NCBI GenBank assembly: GCA_001872165.1
Contig: MNXK01000171.1
Location: 1-6,646, forward strand
From: Anaerolineae bacterium CG2_30_58_95
GTDB lineage: Bacteria > Chloroflexota > Anaerolineae > Anaerolineales > Villigracilaceae
DNA: 6,646 nucleotides
Direction: 5' to 3'
A program made the position numbers and the translations under genes. Position 1 is the stretch's first letter. Every line of letters begins with the position of its first letter. Below the pieces are notes generated by a model. The model was not told the DNA's origin. It made no database searches and worked only from the letters and a program-made list of their open reading frames with translations. This document shows positions 1 to 5,484 of this stretch, piece by piece.

Positions 1-581
1 ATCTGCGGCTCCGCGCCGAGACAGTTGACCACAGTGGAGGGCGCCCCGCCCGGCGTCTGCCCGCCATCCAGGATGAGCGGGATGCGGCCACCGAGCTGTG
101 CGTAAACTTCCTCCACTGTACAGGGACTGGCCTGCCCAGATAGATTGGCCGAGGTGACAGCCATCGGCCCGGCAGCGCGCAGCAGCGCACGCGCCACAGG
201 ATGATCCGGCACGCGTACCCCGACCGTCGGTAATGGTGAAAGCACATCCGGAATGGAGGCGTGACGCGGCACGACCAAGGTCAAGGGGCCGGGCCAGAAA
301 CGCGCCGCCAGTCTAAGCGCCATCTCGCTGACCTGCGCCGTGACTTTCTCCAAATCCGCGGCGTCACCGAGCAGGATGGGGATGGCCTTCTCCGTCGAGC
401 GGCCTTTGGCTTCGTAGATTTTCTCGATGACCGCCGCGTCGAATGCCAGCGCGCCGAGGCCGTAGACCGTGTCGGTGGGGAAGGCCACCAGTCCGCCGTT
501 TTGCAGGATTTGCAGCGCCTGGGGCAAAGCATCGGGATGGTCAGCAGGAAGAATGAGGGTATCCACTTTCGTGAGGTGCAT
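1..581 (-). CDS. tsaC: Threonylcarbamoyl-AMP synthase (TsaC/Sua5/YrdC family), C-terminus cut by window edge
   Basis: Read from ATG at 581, 193 complete codons remain open to the left edge. The protein makes threonylcarbamoyl-AMP from threonine, bicarbonate and ATP, the first step of the t6A37 modification of ANN-decoding tRNAs in the cytoplasm. Visible family motifs are PTDTVYGLG (residues 35-43), the KGRS segment (59-62) of the conserved KxR[ST] motif, WPGPLTLVV (about 96-104) and TSANLSGQAS (143-152). This covers most of the YrdC domain; whether a C-terminal Sua5 domain follows cannot be seen. The start fits the N-terminus of the family, but the upstream Shine-Dalgarno is weak (GAG about 10 nt away). 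tsaC/sua5 is often next to prmC in bacteria; here a prmC remnant lies directly upstream and the intact prmC is about 4 kb away. Family assignment is near certain. Confidence 0.95.
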   Translation of the reverse strand, partial: MHLTKVDTLILPADHPDALPQALQILQNGGLVAFPTDTVYGLGALAFDAAVIEKIYEAKGRSTEKAIPILLGDAADLEKVTAQVSEMALRLAARFWPGPLTLVVPRHASIPDVLSPLPTVGVRVPDHPVARALLRAAGPMAVTSANLSGQASPCTVEEVYAQLGGRIPLILDGGQTPGGAPSTVVNCLGAEPQ

Positions 582-754
582 TAGTTACTGCTCAGGCATG
601 CTGCCCGCAGCAGTTTAAACTACACTAACGAGGGCGCGAAGTCGGCCTTCGCCGACTGGCAGTCCACGTAGGCTTCGCCGTGAGCTCAGCCGAACGGTGG
701 ACTTCGCGATCCAGTAGCGGCGATTTCAATCGCCAGGCTAAGTTACGGTTCATT
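582..754. repeat. Palindrome-rich spacer between tsaC and the prmC remnant
   Basis: No gene is supported here. The spacer holds several short perfect inverted repeats: AGTCGGC/GCCGACT at 640-646 and 651-657 (loop CTTC), AGTCCAC/GTGGACT at 661-667 and 697-703 enclosing the 8-bp palindrome TGAGCTCA (681-688), and GGCGATT/AATCGCC at 719-725 and 728-734. The motif around the last one (CGATTtcAATCGCCAGGC) resembles the CGATTcATCGCCAGGC hairpin inside prmC at 5121-5140. The arrangement suggests a dispersed small palindromic element rather than a simple terminator. Any tsaC promoter would also lie here, but I see no convincing -35/-10 pair. Confidence 0.6.
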
Positions 755-940
755 TCAGGTTTGGATCTCCACCAGCCGGTCGTGATCGGATAGATCCTGG
801 CGCAGGCAGATTTCAGCCTCAGCGAAGGCATCAAGTGCCAATGATAATACCTTTACGCCTTGCGAGGCTTCTATTTCGAGCAGGATCAACCCGCCTGGCG
901 AGAGGCGGCGCTGGTGTCGGCGAGGAGGACGATGAGCGGA
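755..940 (-). pseudogene. Truncated 3'-end copy of prmC
   Basis: Reading leftward to TGA at 757-755, this stretch encodes a second, diverged C-terminus of PrmC. LSPGGLILLEIEASQG is identical to residues 265-280 of the intact protein, followed by VKVLSLALDAFAEAE and a DLSDHDRLVE ending that parallels DLAGRDRLIE. Over the 117 aligned bases 779-895 versus 4567-4683 I count about 92 identities (79%), including an identical 26-base block (870-895 and 4658-4683). Right of about 900 the match weakens and has a net shift of about 4 nt, so the frame is broken; similarity is lost near 940, about ten bases before the stop of the radical SAM gene (950). There is no start codon or catalytic domain, so it is a remnant. 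Its position next to tsaC suggests it is the end of the original resident prmC. Confidence 0.85.
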
Positions 941-949
941 CTCATGTAC

Positions 950-2368
950 TCAGTATGGGACAACAGGTGTTTCAGCACTGGCCAATTGATGCCACCGGTC
1001 CGGATGTTCTTCTTGCATCTTCAGGCTGAGTGCTATCAGGTGGATCTTGAATTCTCGTTTGAGATCACACCATGGGCCAATGGGTGAGGCCAATGATGAA
1101 CTGGCAAGTATCCATTGGGCCGGGCATGCCGCACAGATGGTCCTGATGGGACAGGAAAGACATTCAGAATAGTCTTTGCGAATCAGAGGCGTGACTTTAC
1201 GTTGGACCCGGTCGAACGTGTCACTCGAAAACACGTCGGGGCCAGCTGCGACGCTGCCCATGCAAAACTGCGGGTGTCCTATAAATTTTTGGCAGGGATA
1301 GATATCCCCACGGGCGTCAACAGCAAAGGAATACATGCCGGCAGTGCAAAACAAGTCGCATTCCCACGGCTCGGCATTGTTGGGATTCACCCCTCTCAAC
1401 CAAGGCGAGAGTTGCCTGTGGGCCTGCACCAAATTCCCCTCGCAATAGGCCTGATATCCCAATTGAATAATTTGGCGAATCGATTCATACCACATGTCAT
1501 CTGCTACCCTCAATGCGGGATCGTCGGTCTCTACAGGCGTCAAGAGTACTTTAGAGATTCTCAGACTTTCCTGAATAAAGTTGTATACATCCAAAGGGCT
1601 GATCCCTAACTGCGCATGCTTTGCTGTATAGGTCACTTCGGCTGCTTCGGGTTGACGTCCTCCTGTGATTTGTTGGATTCTCCGTACATTGTGAAACATT
1701 CGCTCAAACGAGCCCTCGCCGCTGGCCAAAGGACGCAACTGATTGTGGATGAGAGCCGGCCCGTCTATGCTTATTACCAGTTCCAGTTGGAACTTCTCAA
1801 GCAGGTTTGGCAGCTCAGGAGGAAGGAGCGTAAGATTGGTCACCGCCGTAAAACACGGCAGGTGGGCGATTTGGCCAGTGTCATGCAGATCGGTCACGAA
1901 TTCCATCACATGTTTCATCGCAGCCACATTGAGCAGAGGCTCTCCCCCGAAAAATTGAATTTGCTTGATTTGTGGGAATCTTTGTAGAAAAAACCGCACT
2001 GTGTCCTGGGCCGTGGTCAATGTCATTAGCATGGGCTTGCTGCTGTAAGAACCACCGCCTGCGTAGCAATACACGCAGCGAGCATTACAGGCTTGGGCCA
2101 CAAGTAAGGTTATCCGATCGAGGGTACAATACCCCTCCGGTATGATCTGGCGCGTTGGCAGTGCTTGTTCTATTTCTGTGAGAATGGCCATCTGCTCAGA
2201 ATTAAGAGCACGATCTTCAGCCAATGTCTGGATCGCGGCAATGTAGCGAGGATCCGTAAGGGCAAACCAGGAAAAAGAGTCCTGATCCAGCAAAGTCGGT
2301 TGCTGATCCAAAGATAACAGACGCAAACGTCGGCGCAAGTTATCAAAGGGCTGGTCCATCGCACTCAT
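950..2368 (-). CDS. Radical SAM/SPASM-type peptide maturase
   Basis: 472 residues from ATG 2368. That start is chosen because it forms an ATGA overlap with the permease stop (TGA 2367-2365); a TTG at 2386 in the same frame would be longer but lacks a good ribosome site. The radical SAM cluster motif CNARCVYCY gives C94, C98 and C101 (CX3CX2C), followed by AGGGSY and FFGGEP (139-144). The C-terminal third is SPASM-like and Cys-rich: CDLFC (337, 341), C359 in GDIYPC, C369, then CLSCPIRTICAACPA (403, 406, 412, 415; CX2CX5CX2C) and C434, enough for auxiliary Fe-S clusters. Such enzymes generate a 5'-deoxyadenosyl radical and typically install thioether, C-C or related crosslinks in RiPP precursors. 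The CYAxGGSY signature recalls maturases of Cys-rich peptides. About 85 N-terminal residues precede the core and might serve in substrate recognition. The substrate is inferred to be the peptide at 4246-4347. Confidence 0.9.
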   Translation of the reverse strand: MSAMDQPFDNLRRRLRLLSLDQQPTLLDQDSFSWFALTDPRYIAAIQTLAEDRALNSEQMAILTEIEQALPTRQIIPEGYCTLDRITLLVAQACNARCVYCYAGGGSYSSKPMLMTLTTAQDTVRFFLQRFPQIKQIQFFGGEPLLNVAAMKHVMEFVTDLHDTGQIAHLPCFTAVTNLTLLPPELPNLLEKFQLELVISIDGPALIHNQLRPLASGEGSFERMFHNVRRIQQITGGRQPEAAEVTYTAKHAQLGISPLDVYNFIQESLRISKVLLTPVETDDPALRVADDMWYESIRQIIQLGYQAYCEGNLVQAHRQLSPWLRGVNPNNAEPWECDLFCTAGMYSFAVDARGDIYPCQKFIGHPQFCMGSVAAGPDVFSSDTFDRVQRKVTPLIRKDYSECLSCPIRTICAACPAQWILASSSLASPIGPWCDLKREFKIHLIALSLKMQEEHPDRWHQLASAETPVVPY

Positions 2369-3111
2369 GTTCGTCTTCTTCTCCAAGGCAGAGAATAACC
2401 AAACAAAATTAACAACCCCAGGCTGCCCACTGCCAGCATACCTGCCTGGATCAAAGAGTCTGGTGTCACTTGTCCTTGAATCGACGCGCGGAGGAAATCA
2501 GCCGCCTGGTGAGCTGGCGAATAGCGCATGATCTGAACTAACCAAAGAGGAAGACGTTCTGGTGGGATCATTACAGGAGCGAACAGAAAAACGATGTAAA
2601 GATATAATTGAGAAAGCAAATTTTGGATCCGCATATTCGGCGAAAGCACGCCAATCGCCAAGCCCACCGCACTCAGGGCAATATGCGCTAGCAGGAGAGC
2701 AGGCAGGAGCCATACATTAATTTGCACAGGCATGCCCAGGAGGTATCCAACCAAGAGTGCTACCCCTGCAATCGGAAGAGTCGCTCCAAATTCCGCCAGC
2801 AAGAAACCACTGGCCAGTTCCAGCAGTGATATTGGTTGAAGGGCATAGTAGTCTAGACCGCCCCTTATCTTTAGAAAAGCAATATCCTGTGAAAGTATCT
2901 GAAACGGGCCGCTTATCAAGGTCAGTGTCATACTGCCCGTAAAGGCGTAAAAGATTGCTCGCTGATCGCCGAGCAACCCTAACAGGCCAAATAAAACCAG
3001 AAAACCTACCATGAATAACGGTGAAACCAACCAGCGAAAATATAGCCCTCGCCGAATCTCGTTCCCACGCAAGCAAGCGATGAAATAGGTGTTCCTAGCG
3101 TAACGTATCAT
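2365..3111 (-). CDS. ABC-2 type transporter permease
   Basis: 248 residues from ATG 3111, which overlaps the ATPase 3' end by 17 nt and fits the family N-terminus; an in-frame TTG at 3165 would add 18 residues. Hydrophobic segments lie at about 31-48, 53-73, 101-127, 133-156, 168-184 and 222-241, giving the six spans typical of ABC-2 permeases. The segment PPERLPLWLVQIMRYSPAHQ before the last span is characteristic of ABC-2 drug, polysaccharide and peptide exporters of the DrrB/LinH style. The protein ends in a basic tail (WRRRRT) and its stop overlaps the start of the radical SAM gene (ATGA), implying translational coupling. With the ATPase it would form the membrane exporter of the mature peptide, or a self-immunity pump. 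No peptidase domain is fused, so leader removal would need another protease. Confidence 0.88.
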   Translation of the reverse strand: MIRYARNTYFIACLRGNEIRRGLYFRWLVSPLFMVGFLVLFGLLGLLGDQRAIFYAFTGSMTLTLISGPFQILSQDIAFLKIRGGLDYYALQPISLLELASGFLLAEFGATLPIAGVALLVGYLLGMPVQINVWLLPALLLAHIALSAVGLAIGVLSPNMRIQNLLSQLYLYIVFLFAPVMIPPERLPLWLVQIMRYSPAHQAADFLRASIQGQVTPDSLIQAGMLAVGSLGLLILFGYSLPWRRRRT

Positions 3112-4053
3112 GGCTTGTGAGCATCTGCATATACAAATCTTCAAGAGAGGGGGGCGATATTTCAATATCTCCCCTATAAACAGAGAGAGCCCGAACTATT
3201 TCTTCTACCATGTGAGTGGGACACGTAATAGAAACTTGCGACCTGTCATGGCGCACATGGATCTGATCACTCTTCCGCAGGAAAACATTTACAGCGTTTT
3301 CCAGAACTGGCGAGCTGAGCGCTCTGAAACGAATCACACGCCAGCCAACGCTCTGCTCCTGTAGCGACCGGAGCGTTTCAGCATGCTGGATACGGCCCTG
3401 ATGCATGAGAACAACACGGTCAACATTCTGTTCTACCTCCAGCAGATTGTGGCTGATGAGGAGTACCGTTCCTCCCCCTTGTTTCCACTCACCAAGCACG
3501 CGCCATAGAATCACTCGCTTTTCAGGAGCCAAGTCATTAGTTGGTTCATCCAGGATAAGCAGCGGTGGATGGGCAACGAGCGCCACAGCCAGCGCACACA
3601 AACGAACCTCTCCGCCTGACAGGGACTCAAATCGTTTCCGGCCCAGCGATTCAATGCCGAAAGTCTCCATCAGGCGGTCGCATTCAGTCCTGGCCGCCGT
3701 ACGTGAGAGGCCTCGCAGTCGCGCGGTATAGTAGAGAGCATCACTCACAACGTGTTCGAGCAAAGCCCAGGGGCGCTGGGGTAGATAGCCGACGACAGAA
3801 GGAAGCCGATGGACGCTTGAACCCACATCTATCCCCATAGTGATAATCCGACCTCGATCAGGCCGGAGCAGGCCAACCACTTGCCGCGCCAGCGTAGTCT
3901 TCCCCGCCCCATTTGGCCCTAACAGCCCGACAATTTCTCCACGCGGCACGCTTAGATTCACGTTGTCGTTAGCAACGACAACCTGACCTTTTGAGACATA
4001 GGTCTTTGTAACTTGCTCAACCAGGATGGCTGAGGTTATATTTCCCTACGCAT
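3095..4053 (-). CDS. ABC transporter ATP-binding protein, apparent frameshift near the start
   Basis: The uninterrupted frame gives 288 residues from GTG 3961: Walker A GPNGAGKTT (15-23), Q-loop Q62, signature LSGGE (114-118), Walker B LLILDEP (134-140) and switch His H171, then a C-terminal extension of about 90 residues common in ABC-2 partners. The first beta strand of the fold, however, lies upstream: the same frame encodes ILVEQVTKTYVSKGQVVVAN back to TAG 4048-4046, with no ATG, GTG or TTG in it. ATG 4053 has a good ribosome site (AGGAG 7 nt upstream) but hits TAA after five codons. Removing one TA from ATATA (4039-4043) would join the two frames into a normal 318-residue protein. I therefore place the true start at 4053 and suspect a 2-nt insertion or a sequencing error. 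The conservative annotation is 3095-3961. The ATPase energises the adjacent permease. Confidence 0.85.
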
Positions 4054-4151
4054 TCCAGAACTCCTCATTATGTTCCTTGATTTGACACTCAAGTAACTCA
4101 CAAGCAATCACCCTCGATGGCTAGTGCTTCCTTGCTCGGCTTGTAGAACAT
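4046..4151 (-). pseudogene. Possible small ORF broken by one extra base
   Basis: From ATG 4151 the reading is MFYKPSKEALAIEGDCL and then TGA (4100-4098), 17 codons. If one G is removed from the GGG run (4111-4113 on plus), the frame continues through VIACELLECQIKEHNEEFWN to TAG 4048-4046, giving a 34-residue, amphipathic, Glu-rich peptide. Its stop then overlaps the candidate ATPase start (ATG 4053), as expected for a coupled operon gene. I do not recognise the product. No good Shine-Dalgarno precedes ATG 4151. It could be a degenerate small partner or second peptide, or chance. The coherence of the repaired frame and its placement are the only support. Confidence 0.3.
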
Positions 4152-4160
4152 CCGAGCAAT

Positions 4161-4184
4161 GTGACATTGTGACATTGTGACATT
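4161..4184. repeat. Three perfect tandem copies of GTGACATT
   Basis: The 8-bp unit GTGACATT (AATGTCAC on the transcribed strand) is repeated exactly three times between the post-precursor stem-loop and the ATPase. Every copy carries an ATG on the minus strand, each in a different frame. Only the middle one is in frame with the small ORF that starts at 4151. Confidence 0.9.
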
Positions 4185-4194
4185 GTCGAACTAG

Positions 4195-4225
4195 GTTCCG
4201 GCGCCTCTGTGGCAGGCACCGGAAC
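4195..4225 (-). terminator. 12-bp stem-loop just downstream of the precursor gene
   Basis: Arms 4195-4206 and 4214-4225 pair over 12 bp around a 7-nt loop. The only imperfect position (4202/4218) is a G.U pair in minus-strand RNA but an A.C mismatch in plus-strand RNA, which supports function in the minus transcript. It starts 20 nt after the precursor stop and has no U-tract behind it. A partial terminator, or a 3' stabiliser keeping precursor mRNA more abundant than the downstream enzyme and transporter message, fits better than a full intrinsic terminator. Confidence 0.6.
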
Positions 4226-4245
4226 GCTGGATCTGAGAGAAACGC

Positions 4246-4347
4246 TCACGTCATCGCGGCGCAATTTCCACAGGCGTTTCCCCCCGCACACCCTCCTCTC
4301 GCTTGCGGTCCATTCGGACCGCTCGGCAACAGAGCAATGGCTTTCAT
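4246..4347 (-). CDS. Cys/Gly/Asn-rich RiPP precursor peptide (33 aa)
   Basis: ATG 4347 to TGA 4248-4246. The C-terminal half reads GGCAGGNACGNCAAMT (residues 18-33), with C20, C26 and C29 in a Gly/Asn/Ala matrix (CX5CX2C). The N-terminal 17 residues are Cys-free, begin MKAIALLPSG and are Pro/Gly-rich, consistent with a short leader. The ribosome site is the strongest in the window: AGGAGGTGA, complementary to the whole anti-Shine-Dalgarno core, 4 nt before the ATG. It is the first gene of a minus-strand block followed by an ABC exporter and a radical SAM/SPASM enzyme, the usual setting of a radical-SAM-modified peptide. Asn and Ala next to Cys are plausible thioether acceptors, as in ranthipeptide and sactipeptide chemistry. 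The ACG and CGNC pattern loosely recalls ACGX-type Cys-rich targets; I cannot confirm membership. A Gly-Gly at 18-19 directly before C20 could be a cleavage site. The function of the mature peptide is unknown. Confidence 0.75.
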   Translation of the reverse strand: MKAIALLPSGPNGPQARGGCAGGNACGNCAAMT

Positions 4348-4351
4348 AATC

Positions 4352-4360
4352 TCACCTCCT
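4352..4360 (-). promoter_or_regulatory. Near-perfect Shine-Dalgarno of the precursor gene
   Basis: On the minus strand AGGAGGTGA lies 4 nt before ATG 4347, so AGGAGG has a 7-nt spacing. It sits inside a longer purine-rich run. It decides the start of the tiny precursor ORF and predicts much higher translation than for the neighbouring genes, whose sites are weak or coupled. Confidence 0.85.
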
Positions 4361-4542
4361 CTCCTTTGAACGATTTCGAGACTGGTTGCTTCACTTCCCG
4401 GGTAGTGTCGCCAGCCAATCTCGCTTTTATTTAACCAAAAGTCTACACTAAAAGTGGGGGGGGAATATTGACATTCGTCCTCAAATGATATGACGAATGT
4501 CTTGTAGCGGAAGCATTGCTATGAGAAGCAAAATCTGAGAGT
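4361..4542. other. Spacer between prmC stop and precursor gene
   Basis: No gene is supported. The spacer holds an inverted repeat (4470-4501), a run of eight G (4456-4463 on plus) and an AT-rich patch near 4427-4455. The latter (TTTTAG and ATAAAA with a 17-nt gap on minus) could hold a promoter for the peptide operon, but the match to a sigma-70 consensus is poor. The operon may instead be fed partly by readthrough from prmC. Confidence 0.4.
4470..4501. promoter_or_regulatory. Perfect 10-bp inverted repeat between prmC and the peptide operon
   Basis: GACATTCGTC (4470-4479) and its exact complement GACGAATGTC (4492-4501) flank a 12-nt AT-rich centre, about 42 bp after the prmC stop. In minus RNA it is followed by AATATT and a run of C, not U, so it is not a standard intrinsic terminator. 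A regulator-binding site for the peptide operon or an RNA hairpin at the end of prmC are both possible. Confidence 0.5.
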
Positions 4543-5484
4543 TTAGAGCGCTATCTCGATGAGCCTGTCCCTCCCCGCCAAATCCTGATGCAAATTGATC
4601 TTAGCCTCGGTGAAGGCATCATGGGCCAATGATAATACCTTCGCGCCCTGCGAGGCCTCTATTTCGAGCAGGATCAACCCGCCAGGAGATAGACGGCGCG
4701 GCGCTTCGGCCAACAGGCGGCGGATGACATCCAACCCGTCCGCGCCTCCATCCAGGGCAACGGTTGGTTCGCGGCCGTAAACCCTTAGCCCATGCAAAGT
4801 CTCGGTGGGAATGTATGGCAGATTTGCTACAATGAGGTTGAAAGTTGAAGGTTGCACGTTGAAAGTTTTTTCTGAAGGGAATAAGTCGCAGCAGAAAAAC
4901 TCCACGCGCTCAGATACACCGAATTTCACCGCGTTGCGTTCAGCGACCTTGATTGCTGCCTGAGAAATATCTGTTGCAATGATCTGCAACCCCGCCACGT
5001 TGACCGCCAGCGCAATGGCGATGCATCCGGAGCCGGCGCCAACATCCACTGCCCGCAGCCTCCCCAAGTCCGCTTCCCTGGCCTGTCGGCCAGGACAGGC
5101 AGCGGACTTTACATCCCTTGCCTGGCGATTCATCGCCAGGCGTTGCCGCAGCCAGGATACTGCCCGCTCCACCAGCAACTCGGTCTCAGGGCGCGGGATA
5201 AGCACCTCCGGCGTTACCTCGAACTCCAGCCCAAAGAATTCCCATTTTCCCAGCACATAAGGCAGCGGCACACCGCTTTCCAACTGTAGCAGGGCTTCTT
5301 CGAGGGCGCATTCCTGTTTGGGTGTGAGAGTCGCTTCAGGATGGGCCAATACCCAGGCGCGCGGCTTACCCAGCACGTGTGCCAGCAGCACCTGCTCATC
5401 AAGGGCAGGCGTATCGCTAAATTTCCCCAAACGCGTTGGGAGGGTTAAGAGGAGATCTCCGACTGTAATTTTTCTTGCACCCAC
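4543..5484 (-). CDS. prmC: Peptide chain release factor N5-glutamine methyltransferase
   Basis: 313 residues from GTG 5484, with a complete family N-terminus. The enzyme methylates the Gln of the GGQ motif of release factors RF1 and RF2 using S-adenosylmethionine. Visible are the helical N-terminal domain (about 5-75), VLIPRPETELLVE (94-106), SAM-binding motif I VDVGAGSGCIA (146-156) and the catalytic NPPY-type motif as NLPY (221-224), with Leu replacing the first Pro. Two stretches look inserted: residues about 116-140, encoded by palindromic DNA at 5066-5140, and TFNVQPSTFN (207-216), encoded by a short repeat at 4837-4865. Both keep the frame. The start overlaps the antitoxin gene by 40 bp and has no obvious ribosome site, so translation may be coupled; a later start cannot be excluded. 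A truncated copy of its 3' end lies at 755-940. Confidence 0.95.
   Translation of the reverse strand: MGARKITVGDLLLTLPTRLGKFSDTPALDEQVLLAHVLGKPRAWVLAHPEATLTPKQECALEEALLQLESGVPLPYVLGKWEFFGLEFEVTPEVLIPRPETELLVERAVSWLRQRLAMNRQARDVKSAACPGRQAREADLGRLRAVDVGAGSGCIAIALAVNVAGLQIIATDISQAAIKVAERNAVKFGVSERVEFFCCDLFPSEKTFNVQPSTFNLIVANLPYIPTETLHGLRVYGREPTVALDGGADGLDVIRRLLAEAPRRLSPGGLILLEIEASQGAKVLSLAHDAFTEAKINLHQDLAGRDRLIEIAL
4837..4865. repeat. Short GTTGAAAG repeat inside prmC
   Basis: GTTGAAAG occurs at 4837-4844 and 4858-4865, separated by the related TTGAAGGTTGCAC. On minus this is an alternating TTTCAAC/CTTCAAC pattern that encodes TFNVQPSTFN in the loop just before the NLPY motif. It looks like a simple-sequence expansion tolerated in frame. 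Confidence 0.5.
5066..5140. repeat. 75-bp composite palindromic element inserted in frame in prmC
   Basis: Outer arms AAGTCCGCT (5066-5074) and AGCGGACTT (5101-5109) pair perfectly over 9 bp and enclose CCTGGCC/GGCCAGG (5077-5083, 5088-5094). A second hairpin, CCTGGCGA/TCGCCAGG (5121-5128, 5133-5140, loop TTCA), follows at once. The whole is 75 bp, exactly 25 codons, and falls between the N-terminal and methyltransferase domains of PrmC, where the family normally has a short linker. Confidence 0.7.

Noticed and set aside
261..584. Open frames on both strands overlapping tsaC
   Set aside because: The YrdC motifs are all in the minus frame starting at 581; the others are shadows of it.
1115..1987. 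Plus-strand open frames of 164 and 123 codons opposite the radical SAM gene
   Set aside because: They are antisense to a gene with clear cluster motifs in the other strand and show no domain-like composition or ribosome sites.
950..4053. Cassette as a PQQ or other cofactor pathway
   Set aside because: No PqqC- or PqqD-like partner is visible and the candidate peptide lacks the Glu/Tyr pair of PqqA.
4141..4190. Short tandem repeats as a CRISPR array
   Set aside because: Units are 8 bp and contiguous, without spacers.
4108..4248. Precursor TGA read as selenocysteine, with the downstream stem-loop as a SECIS element
   Set aside because: The frame stays open for 45 codons after TGA and a hairpin starts 20 nt on, but the loop lacks the GU-containing apex of bacterial SECIS elements, the extension is compositionally incoherent and no selenocysteine genes are visible.
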